From: Sphingomicrobium nitratireducens | GTDB taxonomy: Bacteria > Pseudomonadota > Alphaproteobacteria > Sphingomonadales > Sphingomonadaceae | Assembly (NCBI RefSeq): GCF_026157035.1 | Contig: NZ_JANJZA010000001.1 | Span: forward strand, 475,001 to 539,000 | DNA length: 64,000 nt | Direction of reading: 5' to 3' | Shown: in pieces, positions 27,380 to 36,012 of the stretch | Layout: each line of letters opens with the position of its first letter | Position numbering within the stretch: the first letter of the stretch is position 1 | Position numbers and translations under genes: made by a program | The notes under the pieces: generated by a model | The model's input: only the letters and a program-made list of their open reading frames with translations | The model's database searches: none | Told to the model about the DNA's origin: nothing

Positions 27380-27398
27380 GATGTTATACTATAACATC
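27380..27398. promoter_or_regulatory. Perfect 9+1+9 palindrome upstream of the SIMPL gene
   Basis: GATGTTATACTATAACATC is a perfect inverted repeat with a one-base centre, in an AT-rich patch of an otherwise GC-rich region. It lies 27 bases before the SIMPL start, where a -10 element would be expected, so it looks like an operator for a dimeric repressor. The regulator is not identifiable here. Confidence 0.6.
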
Positions 27399-27411
27399 AG
27401 AGCGTCAAGCG

Positions 27412-28083
27412 CTACCAGGTGCCGTCTGCCAGCCGCTTCTGCCGCGCGATCTCGCGTTCGCTCATGATCGGGATAGGCGCTTCGGGCGGGTAAGGCGGAA
27501 GATCGCCGCCGGGCCGTAACCGCGTGATGACCGTCCCCTTGTCAGTGACCTTGTGGTCGATCATCTCGAGCCGGCCCACTGGCGTGCCCTCGCCGAACAG
27601 CCGCTTTCCCGAACCCAGCGTGACCGGATAGGTCATCAGGATCAACTCGTCGATCAACCCGGCGTCGAGCAGGGGCGGATAGAGGGTCGAGGATCCCTGG
27701 ATGACGATCCTGCGTCCCTCGCCATTCTTCAGCTCCGCAACCTCGTTGATGCCGCCAAGACGATGACTGTTCTGCCATTCGAGCGGTTGGTCGCCGCGCG
27801 TGAGGACCTATTTGTTCGCCCGGTCGAAGGCTTCGCTCATCGGCTTGTTGTCGCCCTCCGCATAGGGCCAGTAGGCGGCGAAGATGTCGTAGGTTCGCCG
27901 TCCGAGCAGGAGGTCGTAGTCGCCCGAAAAGACCGTGCCCAGCGTCTCCTCGATCCCCGGGTCCCACATCTTGAACACCCAGCCGGCCTGGTCGAAGCCG
28001 CCCTGGTTGTCCTCGCCCGGCCCGCCCGGGGCCTGCATGACCCCGTCGAGCGAGACGAATGCGGCACCGATGATGCTACGCAT
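27412..28083 (-). pseudogene. RibD/dihydrofolate-reductase-like gene with one in-frame stop
   Basis: The frame encodes a protein of the RibD C-terminal/DHFR-like family. The first part runs MRSIIGAAFVSLDGVMQAPG through LLLGRRTYDIFAAYWP to EAFDRANK. The second resumes with VLTRGDQPLEWQNS, then GRRIVIQGSSTLY and ELILMTYPVTLGSGKRLF. A single TAG at 27808-27810 sits where relatives have Tyr (ANK-stop-VLTRG). Nothing else is lost, so the lesion is recent, a sequencing error, or read through. The ATG at 28083 overlaps the stop of the upstream VOC gene. It is the last gene of the VOC operon. Confidence 0.8.
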
Positions 28084-28549
28084 CGGCCACTGCGGCATCG
28101 AGCGCGGCGATGTCGATCTTCACCATGTTCTGCATCGCCGCGAACGCCGCCGCTGCAGTGGCCGGATCGGCCATCAGGTCGAGCAGGCGGCGCGGGGTCA
28201 CCTGCCAGGCAAATCCGAAATGATCCGTGATCCACCCGCACGCCATCGGCTGGCCGCCCTTGGCCAGGATCGCGTTCCAGGCTTGGTCGGTCTCGGCCTG
28301 GTCTTCGGTAATCACGATCAGGCTGGTCGCTGCGCTGGGGGCGAAATGCGTGCCCCCCGCGAGCAGCATCACGCGCGTGCCCGCGATCGTCATGTCGACG
28401 GTGATCGGATCGCCCGCCTTGCCGCCGGGATAGTCGGCGGGCGAGGTGGCGATGTCGGCGATGCGGCTGTCCGGGAAGGCATCCTCGTAGAAGCGTGCCG
28501 CTTCGTCGATGTCCCCGTCGATCCACAGGCAGGGTCTCAGATCGCTCAT
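28076..28549 (-). CDS. VOC family protein, PhnB-like
   Basis: 157 residues. It begins MSDLRPCLWIDGDIDEAARF with the single VOC (glyoxalase/bleomycin-resistance) fold used by PhnB-like and 3-demethylubiquinone-methyltransferase-like proteins. AGTRVMLLAGGTHFAPS and CGWITDHFGFAWQVTP are the strand segments that would line the site. The function is not defined. It lies 9 bases after the upstream VOC gene and overlaps the broken reductase gene. Confidence 0.87.
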   Translation of the reverse strand: MSDLRPCLWIDGDIDEAARFYEDAFPDSRIADIATSPADYPGGKAGDPITVDMTIAGTRVMLLAGGTHFAPSAATSLIVITEDQAETDQAWNAILAKGGQPMACGWITDHFGFAWQVTPRRLLDLMADPATAAAAFAAMQNMVKIDIAALDAAVADA

Positions 28550-28558
28550 CGCTTGCTC

Positions 28559-29344
28559 CTAGTTGCGGGGGCCGACGAGGCCGAAGCTTGCACCCATCGG
28601 GTCCATCGCCACCAGCGAATATTCACCGCCCGGGATTTGCATCGGCGGCTGGACGACCTGTCCGCCGCCCTCGCTGATCGCCCGCTCGGCGCGATCGATA
28701 TCGTCGACCCCGACATAATATGTCCACAGCGACACGGGCATCGCGTCGGGCTTCTTCATGATCGCGCCGATCGCGGTGCCATCATGGTGAATGAACTTGT
28801 AGTCGCCCATCTCACCCATCGGCATCGCGCCGTCCTGTACCCAACCGAAACGGCGAGTGTAGAAATCGATCGCGCCATCCTGGTCGGTTGACGACAGTTC
28901 GTTCCAGCGGACGTGCTGAGGCCGGTCGACCGAGAAGACGTCGCTGACCGCGTCAGGCTGTCCCTCGGGCGGGATCGGATCCATCAGGTAGAAAGGCGCG
29001 CCCGACGGGTCGGTGACCATCGCGAGCCGTCCGACGCCCGGCTGGTCCCACGGCGACATCCTGATCGTCCCGCCGTCCTTTTCGATCGCCGCGGCGGTCG
29101 CATCGACATCCTCGACGTGAACATAACCGAGCCATACCGGCCGCGCGCCGTTCGCCCGCATCTCCTCGTTGAGCGTCATCACCCCGCCGGCATTGCCGCC
29201 GTCACTGCGCCCGATCATGCGGTATTCCAGCCCTGGCGCGACCGGGTCGGTGGCGATGTCCCAGCCCACGACCGCGTCGTAGAACGCCTTGGCTGCCGCC
29301 GGATCGGGCGTCAGCAGCTCGTACCAGATGAAGGCGCCGCTCAT
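28559..29344 (-). CDS. Two-domain VOC family protein
   Basis: 261 residues made of two VOC modules. The first starts FIWYELLTPDPAAAKAFYD and ends near PSGAPFYLMDP. The second starts VRWNELSSTDQDGAIDFYTR and ends DPMGASFGLVGP. Similar proteins include CFP-30B-type hydroxylase-like proteins of actinobacteria; the reaction is unknown. The start overlaps the DUF1428 stop (ATGA), showing translational coupling. Confidence 0.88.
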   Translation of the reverse strand: MSGAFIWYELLTPDPAAAKAFYDAVVGWDIATDPVAPGLEYRMIGRSDGGNAGGVMTLNEEMRANGARPVWLGYVHVEDVDATAAAIEKDGGTIRMSPWDQPGVGRLAMVTDPSGAPFYLMDPIPPEGQPDAVSDVFSVDRPQHVRWNELSSTDQDGAIDFYTRRFGWVQDGAMPMGEMGDYKFIHHDGTAIGAIMKKPDAMPVSLWTYYVGVDDIDRAERAISEGGGQVVQPPMQIPGGEYSLVAMDPMGASFGLVGPRN

Positions 29345-29691
29345 TGGTCGAGGATCGGCTTGAAGCCGCCATAGATCATGCGCTTGCCGTCGAAGGGCGG
29401 AGCGTGGGGTGGCTCATTCTCCATCCACTCCTCCATCTTCTTCCATCCTTCGTCGCGCGCCTCCTTGGACGGCCATTCGACGAAGCTGAACACGGTCCTC
29501 TCGCCATCCTCTGCCAGCACCGCGGTGTGGAAATCGTTCTGCTTGCCGACGGGGCAATCGTCCTCGATCGCTTCCACCACCCGGCTGGCGCCCCAGTCCT
29601 TGAGGCGCCCGGCCATGTCGCGCGCCATGGCGAGATATTCGTCCTCTTTCCCCTGCGGCAGCGGGATCAGGTAGCCGTCGACATAGCTCAT
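29341..29691 (-). CDS. DUF1428 family protein
   Basis: 116 residues beginning MSYVDGYLIPLPQGKEDEYL, the hallmark N-terminus of DUF1428, a dimeric alpha-beta-barrel fold. WGASRVVEAIEDDCPVG and FSFVEWPSKEARDEGWKKM follow. No reaction is known for the family. Its start and stop overlap the flanking VOC genes by ATGA, so it is an integral part of the operon. Confidence 0.9.
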   Translation of the reverse strand: MSYVDGYLIPLPQGKEDEYLAMARDMAGRLKDWGASRVVEAIEDDCPVGKQNDFHTAVLAEDGERTVFSFVEWPSKEARDEGWKKMEEWMENEPPHAPPFDGKRMIYGGFKPILDQ

Positions 29692-30131
29692 GCGCCCGCT
29701 CCCGCCTCGACCATGTCGGGCGGTCCGCTTTCGGCCATCGCGGGGTCCATCCACATCGGCTCCCACACGTGCCCGTCGGGATCCTCGAAGCTGCGACCGT
29801 ACATGAAGCCGTAGTCCTGCGGCGGGTTGGGATCGGCGGTTCCGCCATTCGCGCCCGCGGTCTCGGTGATGCGGTCGACCGCATCCTTGCTGTCCATGCT
29901 CACGCACAGCGCGACCTGCGCGTGGGTCTTCGCGTCGACCATCGCCTTGTCGGTGAAGCTTTTCCACTTGGGGTGCGAAAGGATCATCACGACGATTGTG
30001 TCGCTCCACTGCATCGCGGCGGCGGTGTCGTCGGTGAAGCGAGGCTCGTTGACGAAGCCGACCGCCTCGTAGAAAGCCTTCGACTTTTCGAGATCGCTGA
30101 CCGGCAGGTTCACGAAAATCATCTTGGACAT
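29688..30131 (-). CDS. VOC family protein, first gene of the VOC operon
   Basis: 147 residues: MSKMIFVNLPVSDLEKSKAF opens a single VOC fold, and SFEDPDGHVWEPMWMDP supplies the conserved C-terminal Glu. VOC proteins bind metals and act in glyoxalase, dioxygenase or drug-binding roles; no specific one can be assigned. GGAGAGA precedes the ATG by 5 bases. It is read divergently from the HxlR-type regulator 78 bases away. Confidence 0.88.
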   Translation of the reverse strand: MSKMIFVNLPVSDLEKSKAFYEAVGFVNEPRFTDDTAAAMQWSDTIVVMILSHPKWKSFTDKAMVDAKTHAQVALCVSMDSKDAVDRITETAGANGGTADPNPPQDYGFMYGRSFEDPDGHVWEPMWMDPAMAESGPPDMVEAGAGA

Positions 30132-30172
30132 GAGGTCTCTCCTTCGCGAGTCGCCTTATGCATACCGCAAGA

Positions 30173-30208
30173 GTTGAAAATTACAACAAATAGGTTACAT
30201 TAAGTAAC
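30173..30208. promoter_or_regulatory. Divergent operator region, HxlR/VOC
   Basis: The 78-base divergent gap is AT-rich and holds two dyads: GTTG-N7-CAAC (30173-30187) and GTTAC-ATTAA-GTAAC (30194-30208). The second ends one base before the regulator's ATG. These are plausible binding sites for the regulator itself, controlling both its own gene and the VOC operon. Confidence 0.5.
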
Positions 30209-30209
30209 A

Positions 30210-30866
30210 ATGAGTTTCGATCCCGCACCCAGACGCCGCTACGAGGATGCCTGCGGCGCCGCTCATGGCCTCGAATTGCTCGGCGACCGCTGGACGATGC
30301 TCGTCCTGCGCGAACTGATGCTCGGCCCCCGCCGCTTCTCCTCGCTCAGGTCCGACCTTCCCGGCATCAGCGCGCGTGTCCTTACGCAGCGGCTGGCCGA
30401 ACTGGAGGAGCGCGGCGTCGTGCGCCGCGTCACCCTGCCGCCGCCGGCCAGCGTGCAGGCTTACGAGGCGACCGAATGGGGGCTCGAGGCCGAACCGATC
30501 CTGCAGGAACTCGGCCGCTGGGCTGCGCGAAGCCCCTCGCACGACCCGAGCCTGCCGGTCAGCGCGGTCTCGATCATCCTCTCCTTCCGCACCATGATCG
30601 TGCCCGAGCGCGCGGCCGGGCTGGACCGCCGGTTCGGCATCGAGATGGGCGACCAGCAGTTCGTCGGGCGGCTCGAGGGCGGCGCGCTTTCGTTCGCGCA
30701 AGGAGCCGACGACGAGGCCGAGTTCGTAATTCGCGGCGCGCCCGAAAACTTCGCTGCCGTGGTCTATGGCGGGGCGCCGCGCGAGCTCGTCGAGATCGAG
30801 GGAGATGTGGCGGCGGCGGGCGAATTCCTGTCGCTGTTCACCCTGCCGCCTAAGGTCGGGGCGTGA
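30210..30866 (+). CDS. HxlR-family transcriptional regulator with C-terminal sensor-like domain
   Basis: 218 residues. The winged helix-turn-helix (about 10-100) matches HxlR: HGLELLGDRWTMLVLRELML and GISARVLTQRLAELEERGVV. The N-terminal Cys15 sits where HxlR redox sensors carry theirs, but it is followed by Gly rather than the usual Pro. The C-terminal ~100 residues (GDQQFVGRLEGGALSFAQGA) resemble a sterol-carrier-like domain found in long members. Likely role: control of the divergent VOC operon in response to electrophiles; this is inferred. Confidence 0.88.
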   Translation: MSFDPAPRRRYEDACGAAHGLELLGDRWTMLVLRELMLGPRRFSSLRSDLPGISARVLTQRLAELEERGVVRRVTLPPPASVQAYEATEWGLEAEPILQELGRWAARSPSHDPSLPVSAVSIILSFRTMIVPERAAGLDRRFGIEMGDQQFVGRLEGGALSFAQGADDEAEFVIRGAPENFAAVVYGGAPRELVEIEGDVAAAGEFLSLFTLPPKVGA

Positions 30867-30907
30867 CTCTTGTTGAGCCGCGCGGGCCTCTCGCCTAAGA
30901 GCGGCGC

Positions 30908-31915
30908 ATGACCGACTTGCCCAACACGAACGAAGCGAGCCGCGCCGAGACGATCCTCGCCGCTCCTGACAAGATGGTGAAGGTGCGCGAGGCGTTCGGG
31001 GTCGACAGCGACATGGAAGTGCCCGCGTTCAGCGAGGCCGACGAGCGCGTCCCCGATCTCGACCCCGCCTACGTGTTCGATCCGGACACGACGCTGGCGA
31101 TCGCGGCGGGCTTCGCGTTCAACCGCCGCGTGATGGTCCAGGGCTATCACGGCACCGGCAAGTCGACCCACATCGAACAGGTCGCGGCGCGGCTCAACTG
31201 GCCGCTCATCCGCATCAACCTCGATGCGCATATCAGCCGCATCGACCTCATCGGCCGCGACGCGATCGTGCTCAAGGACGGGCAGCAGGTCACCGAATTC
31301 AAGGAAGGCCTCCTGCCGTGGTGCCTCCAGCACCCGGTCGCGCTCGTCTTCGACGAATATGACGCGGGGCGACCCGACGTGATGTTCGTGATCCAGCGTG
31401 TCCTCGAGACCGAGGGCAAGCTGACCCTGCTCGACCAGAACAAGGTGATCCACCCCAACGCCTATTTCCGCCTGTTCGCGACGACCAACACGGTCGGGCT
31501 GGGCGATACGACGGGCCTCTATCACGGCACCCAGGCAATCAACCAGGGGCAGATGGACCGCTGGAACATCGTCACCACGTTGAACTATCTGCCGGCCGAG
31601 ACCGAGGCGCAGATCGTGCTTGCCAAGTCGGGCGAATATGACAAGCCCGACGGCAAGGAGACGGTGAGCAAGATGATCAAGGTCGCCGACCTGTCGCGGC
31701 AGGGCTTCGTCAATGGCGACATCTCGACCGTGATGAGCCCGCGCACCGTCATCAGCTGGGCGCAGAATGCGCTCATCTTTGGCGACGTCGGCTACGCCTT
31801 CCGCGTGTCGTTCCTCAACAAGTGCGACGAGGCGGAGCGGACGATCATCGCCGAATATTACCAGCGCGTGTTCGGCGATGACCTGCCCGAAAGCGTCGCG
31901 CACCGCGCCGAGTAG
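30908..31915 (+). CDS. cobS: CobS-type AAA+ ATPase of aerobic cobaltochelatase
   Basis: 335 residues. Walker A is GYHGTGKST (79-87) and Walker B is [10 protein letters not shown]. The segments [20 protein letters not shown] and [12 protein letters not shown] are characteristic of CobS. With CobT it powers Co2+ insertion by CobN into hydrogenobyrinate a,c-diamide. No cobN or other cobalamin gene is in the window. It starts 41 bases after the HxlR gene and ends at a bidirectional terminator. cobT follows only after a protease gene on the other strand. Confidence 0.95.
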   Translation: MTDLPNTNEASRAETILAAPDKMVKVREAFGVDSDMEVPAFSEADERVPDLDPAYVFDPDTTLAIAAGFAFNRRVMVQGYHGTGKSTHIEQVAARLNWPLIRINLDAHISRIDLIGRDAIVLKDGQQVTEFKEGLLPWCLQHPVALVFDEYDAGRPDVMFVIQRVLETEGKLTLLDQNKVIHPNAYFRLFATTNTVGLGDTTGLYHGTQAINQGQMDRWNIVTTLNYLPAETEAQIVLAKSGEYDKPDGKETVSKMIKVADLSRQGFVNGDISTVMSPRTVISWAQNALIFGDVGYAFRVSFLNKCDEAERTIIAEYYQRVFGDDLPESVAHRAE

Positions 31916-31933
31916 GCTCGCGTCGCAGGCATA

Positions 31934-31977
31934 AAGAAAGCCCCGCCCCGGACGGACCGGAGCGGGGCTTTTCTTTC
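31934..31977. terminator. Bidirectional terminator between cobS and the serralysin gene
   Basis: AAAGAAAGCCCCGC pairs with GCGGGGCTTTTCTTT around an inner GGACGGACCGG loop. The A-rich left side and T-rich right side make it usable from both strands, which fits the two converging genes. Confidence 0.85.
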
Positions 31978-31992
31978 GTGTTTGAGCGGGTG

Positions 31993-33795
31993 TTACGTGC
32001 CCGCGTCGAGGATCAGCTGCGCCTCGTCGAGGGTCGGCATGTTGGTCAGCTGGATCTGGACGTCGGCAGCGCCGTCGCCATCGAGATCGACCGACAGCAT
32101 GCCGTTGAGGTACTGGACCTCGCCCGCCGTGTTCGAGAAGCCGGCATCACCGATAAACGCGAGCTCGCCGAGGCTGTCGTCGCCGAGGCCCGACAGGTCG
32201 ATGAAGTCTTCGCCCGAGAAATCGGTGATGATGTCGACGATGCCCGGTGCGTCGGGATCGTCGAACACGAACGTGTCCGAACCGGCGCCGCCGGTCATCT
32301 CGTCCGCGCCGAGACCGCCGACGATCGTGTCGTCGCCGCCATAGCCGAAGATCACGTCGTCGCCCGCCTGGCCGTCGAGGAAGTTGTTGGCCTCGTTGCC
32401 CAGGATGCCGTCGCGCGCCTGGCCGCCGATGGCATTCTCGATGGTCACGCCATAGGCGATCGAGACGTTCATGTACTGGCTGGTGAGAAGGCCGGTAATC
32501 GGCGTCGTGCCTTCGTAGCCAGGGACCGCGCCGACAGACAGGAAGAAGGTATCCTGCGCCAGGTTCGCCGCGAAGTAGTTCGAATAGAAATCGAAGGCGT
32601 CGTCGATCTCGGCCTGGCTCGTGAGATACTGGAAGAGATAGCCCCCGCCCAGCGTCTCGCTATAGGTCTCGAAGTAGACAGATACGGTCGCCGCATACAG
32701 TTCGTCCGCCGTCGGCGGCGCACCGCCGATCGAGCTGAACGAGCCCTCGTGCAGGTCGATGAACTGCGACACGGTGAAGCCGGAAGCGTCGATCGTGTCC
32801 TCGCCGCCCGCATCGTAGATCGAGATGGCGGGATAGGGGTTCTGCTCGAAGTCGTAGACCCAAAGGCCGGCATTGCTGCCGAAGCCATAGGTCGTGTCGC
32901 CCGCGCGCGTGGTCGGATCGGCGCCGTAGGCCTGCTGGATGACGTAGATGTCATGCAGCTGGGGCGTCTGCGCGAAGGTGATCAGCGGGTCGCGGTAAAG
33001 GAGGTTCCCGTTCGCATCGCGCACGGCGATGAACAGATTCCAGTTGAGCGCGAAGGCGCCCGAATTGGGCTGGTCGAAATAGGACATGATCGAGAACTGG
33101 GTCGTGTCCTGAGCGTATTCGGCATCGCCCCCATAGGTCCCGTCGCCATTGTAACCGCCGGGATGGCTGAGGCCGAGCGAGTGGCCGAGCTCGTGGATGA
33201 GCGTCGTGTTGCCATAGCCGCCGGGCGAGAACCACTTATTGCTCGGGTTGTACTCGGGATCCATGACGAACACGTCGCTCTGGAACTTGTACCCCTGCTG
33301 GTAGGCCGGACGGAACGCGTACGCCTGACCCGCGATCAGATTGTTGGCGAACAGGATGTCCGCGCCGTTGCCGTTCTTCTCGACGAAGGTCTGCGGGATG
33401 AGATCGTCCCACATCTGGATCGCCTCACGCGCAGCGGCTTCCTGTGCGGGCGTGAAGGGCGAGAGACCCTGCGACCCGTACCCGTCCTTCGATCCACTCT
33501 GCTGGTTGTAGAGGCCGGTCAATACGGGCCCATCGAAGAAGCTGTAGGTGATGACGCCGTTGGAAGCGTCGATCTTGTAGCCTTCGCCATTGATCTGTTC
33601 GACCACGCCATCGAGATCGAGGATCGGAAGACCGTTGGCGCCGTTCACTCCGAAATAGGGAAAGTTGTCTAACGTGAGATCGCTGCGGTCCAGAATTTGA
33701 TGACCGCGGTCGACCGCGCGCGGCTGACCGGGAAGGCCCGAAAGATCGTGATCATGCCCGTCGCGGTCCAATAGGTTGTGAAAAGCCTTACCCAA
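31993..33795 (-). CDS. Serralysin-like M10 metalloprotease with RTX repeats
   Basis: 600 residues. The zinc site HELGHSLGLSH (201-211) and the Met-turn SIMSYF (Met237) define the metzincin M10B/serralysin group. RTX-type nonapeptides, for example DGQAGDDVIFGYGGDDTIVG, lie around residues 455-515 and would bind Ca2+. The last ~60 residues, ending LILDAGT, are like the C-terminal signal of type I secretion substrates. There is no Sec signal, and no ABC/HlyD/TolC genes are nearby. An AGGAGAC site lies close before the ATG. It separates cobS from cobT. Confidence 0.92.
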   Translation of the reverse strand: MGKAFHNLLDRDGHDHDLSGLPGQPRAVDRGHQILDRSDLTLDNFPYFGVNGANGLPILDLDGVVEQINGEGYKIDASNGVITYSFFDGPVLTGLYNQQSGSKDGYGSQGLSPFTPAQEAAAREAIQMWDDLIPQTFVEKNGNGADILFANNLIAGQAYAFRPAYQQGYKFQSDVFVMDPEYNPSNKWFSPGGYGNTTLIHELGHSLGLSHPGGYNGDGTYGGDAEYAQDTTQFSIMSYFDQPNSGAFALNWNLFIAVRDANGNLLYRDPLITFAQTPQLHDIYVIQQAYGADPTTRAGDTTYGFGSNAGLWVYDFEQNPYPAISIYDAGGEDTIDASGFTVSQFIDLHEGSFSSIGGAPPTADELYAATVSVYFETYSETLGGGYLFQYLTSQAEIDDAFDFYSNYFAANLAQDTFFLSVGAVPGYEGTTPITGLLTSQYMNVSIAYGVTIENAIGGQARDGILGNEANNFLDGQAGDDVIFGYGGDDTIVGGLGADEMTGGAGSDTFVFDDPDAPGIVDIITDFSGEDFIDLSGLGDDSLGELAFIGDAGFSNTAGEVQYLNGMLSVDLDGDGAADVQIQLTNMPTLDEAQLILDAGT

Positions 33796-34056
33796 GACAA
33801 GTCTCCTGCCTGCTGTTCATCGATGTCAGGGAGAGCACCCCCGCGGTGACACCCGCGGCCTCCGTAATTTCGCAGCGTGGAAGCTGCTGAATGTAAACGT
33901 CAATACGGCATTAACCAATTTTTCTGCTCCACCGGAAAATCGTGTCTTCGAGGTCACTTTTTGAGTCTGGAAGCGGACTCTGGAGTGCGATTTTCCCGGA
34001 TCGGGACGGGTGGGACGGTTTGCTTTTCGTTGCCTGGCGCGGCAGAGCCGTGCGCG

Positions 34057-35874
34057 ATGAGCCAGCCCGACTCTCTCGATCGCTTCCGCCGCGCGCTGCT
34101 CGGCGCCTCGCGGGCGATCGCTCGCGATGCGGAACTGGAACTCGGCTTTTCCTCCGACCCGCTGCGCGACCGGACATTGTCGCGCGCCAGCGTCCCGCTG
34201 CCCGGCAACGATCTTCATCCGCGCGCGGTGGCCGAGGCGCGCGGGGCGGCCGATGCGGCGGCGCTGGTCAGGCGGCACCACGATCCCTCGATCCACGGCG
34301 CCCGCGCCCCTCGCGACGAAGAGGCCGGTGCGGTCTTCTCGGCGCTCGAGGAGCAGCGGGTCGAGGCGCTCGGCGCCAAGGCCTATCCGGGCGTGCGCGC
34401 CAATCTCGATGCGGCCTTCGCGGCGCGGATAAAGGGCGATGCGATCATCCGCGCGAGGAGCCGCGAGGAAGTACCGCTCGATACCGCGGTGGCGCTGCTC
34501 GCACGCCAGCGACTGACGGGCGAGGAGCCGCCTGTCGCGGCGCGCAATGGGCTGGCCCTTGTCGCCGACTGGATCGAAGAAAAGGCCGGGGCCGAGCTCG
34601 ATGCGCTGGCGCTGACGATCGACGACCAGCAGGCCTTTGCGACGCTCGCGCGCAGGCTGATCGAGGATCTCGACCTGCCCGTCGAGGACCCGGGTGCCGA
34701 GGAGCAGGAACCTGACGAGGACGGCGAGGATCCGGAATCGGGCGACCAGGACCAGGACCAGGAAGGCGAGGACGACGAGGCCGGCGACCAGCAGGGCGAC
34801 GCCGAGCAGCGTCCCGAGGAAAGCGACGGCGAGGAAGCTGGAGAGCCGGGCGACTACGAGCCGGGCGAGGAAGAGACGCAGTCGGGCGATGCCAGCGACG
34901 AGCTCAGCCCCGCGCCGCAGCCGCGCCGCAATCTCGCCGATGGGCCGCCCGTCCCCTACCGCGCCTTCACCACTGCGCATGACGAGGTGGTCGAGGCAGA
35001 GGAGCTTTGCGACGCGGAGGAGCTGGAACGGCTGCGCGCCTATCTCGACCAGCAGATGGGTTCGATGACGGGCACTGTTACGCGGCTCGCCAACCGGTTG
35101 CAGCGGCGGCTGATGGCGCAGCAGGCGAGGAGCTGGGCGTTCGACCAGGAAGAGGGGCTGCTCGATGCGGCGCGACTGGCGCGTGTGGTGGTCTCCCCCG
35201 CGCACAGCCTCAGCTACAAGATCGAGCGCGACACCGAATTCAAGGACACGGTGGTGAGCCTGCTGATCGACAATTCGGGCTCGATGCGCGGCAAGCCGAT
35301 CTCGATCGCGGCGATCTGCGGCGACGTGCTCGCGCGCACGCTCGAGCGGTGCGGGGTGAAATCGGAGATTCTCGGATTTACCACGCGCGCGTGGAAGGGC
35401 GGACAATCGCGCGAGGACTGGCTCGCGGCGGGACGGCCGGCCAGCCCGGGGCGGCTCAACGACTTGAGGCACATCGTCTACAAGCAGGCCGACGAACCCT
35501 ATCGTCACGCGCGGCGCAGCCTCGGGCTGATGATGCGCGAGGGGCTGCTCAAGGAGAATATCGACGGCGAGGCACTGCTCTGGGCGCACCAGCGACTGAT
35601 CGCGCGCGCCGAGGAGCGCCGCATCCTGATGGTGATTTCCGATGGCGCGCCGGTCGACGATTCGACCGGGTCGGCCAATGGCGGCACCTATCTCGAAAGC
35701 CATCTGCGCAGCGTGATCGACTGGATCGAGACGCGCTCGACGGTCGAATTGGCGGCGATCGGGATCGGGCACGACGTCACGCGCTATTACAGCCGCGCGG
35801 TGACGATCATGGATGTCGAGCAACTGGGCGGCGCGCTGGTCGAACAGCTTGCGAGCCTCTTCGATGGGGCCTGA
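34057..35874 (+). CDS. cobT: CobT subunit of aerobic cobaltochelatase
   Basis: 605 residues. An N-terminal helical domain is followed by a very acidic low-complexity stretch (about 210-285, rich in Asp, Glu, Gln) and a C-terminal VWA domain whose MIDAS is DNSGS (Asp405 onward) with [12 protein letters not shown] later. This is the CobT layout; it forms a ring with CobS. The ATG at 34057 ([16 protein letters not shown]) is chosen over a frame extension 180 bases upstream, which reads as non-coding. The 260 bases before it are AT-richer and hold no gene. Confidence 0.95.
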   Translation: MSQPDSLDRFRRALLGASRAIARDAELELGFSSDPLRDRTLSRASVPLPGNDLHPRAVAEARGAADAAALVRRHHDPSIHGARAPRDEEAGAVFSALEEQRVEALGAKAYPGVRANLDAAFAARIKGDAIIRARSREEVPLDTAVALLARQRLTGEEPPVAARNGLALVADWIEEKAGAELDALALTIDDQQAFATLARRLIEDLDLPVEDPGAEEQEPDEDGEDPESGDQDQDQEGEDDEAGDQQGDAEQRPEESDGEEAGEPGDYEPGEEETQSGDASDELSPAPQPRRNLADGPPVPYRAFTTAHDEVVEAEELCDAEELERLRAYLDQQMGSMTGTVTRLANRLQRRLMAQQARSWAFDQEEGLLDAARLARVVVSPAHSLSYKIERDTEFKDTVVSLLIDNSGSMRGKPISIAAICGDVLARTLERCGVKSEILGFTTRAWKGGQSREDWLAAGRPASPGRLNDLRHIVYKQADEPYRHARRSLGLMMREGLLKENIDGEALLWAHQRLIARAEERRILMVISDGAPVDDSTGSANGGTYLESHLRSVIDWIETRSTVELAAIGIGHDVTRYYSRAVTIMDVEQLGGALVEQLASLFDGA

Positions 35875-35882
35875 AAAAACTT

Positions 35883-35914
35883 GGGCCCGGCACGATTTAC
35901 GCCATGCCGGGCCC
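35883..35914. terminator. Strong hairpin after cobT
   Basis: A perfect 10-bp stem GGGCCCGGCA/TGCCGGGCCC with a 12-base loop lies 9 bases past the cobT stop. The run of six A immediately to its left would give U-tract termination on the minus strand; on the plus strand the tail is C-rich, so termination there may be weaker. Confidence 0.6.
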
Positions 35915-36012
35915 CCCTCGTTACGCGACGCGAGGGAATCAAGCGGCGGGGAAAAGGGGAAAACCCCGCCTATGCAATGGGTTATAAGTGACTCGCGGTG
36001 CAGATTTGCTGA

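Noticed and set aside
30867-30907. Cobalamin riboswitch before cobS
   Set aside because: Only 41 bases separate cobS from the preceding gene, and no B12-box-like sequence is visible.
31978-33672. 564-codon frame antisense to the serralysin gene
   Set aside because: No motif; the opposite strand has HELGHSLGLSH and RTX repeats.
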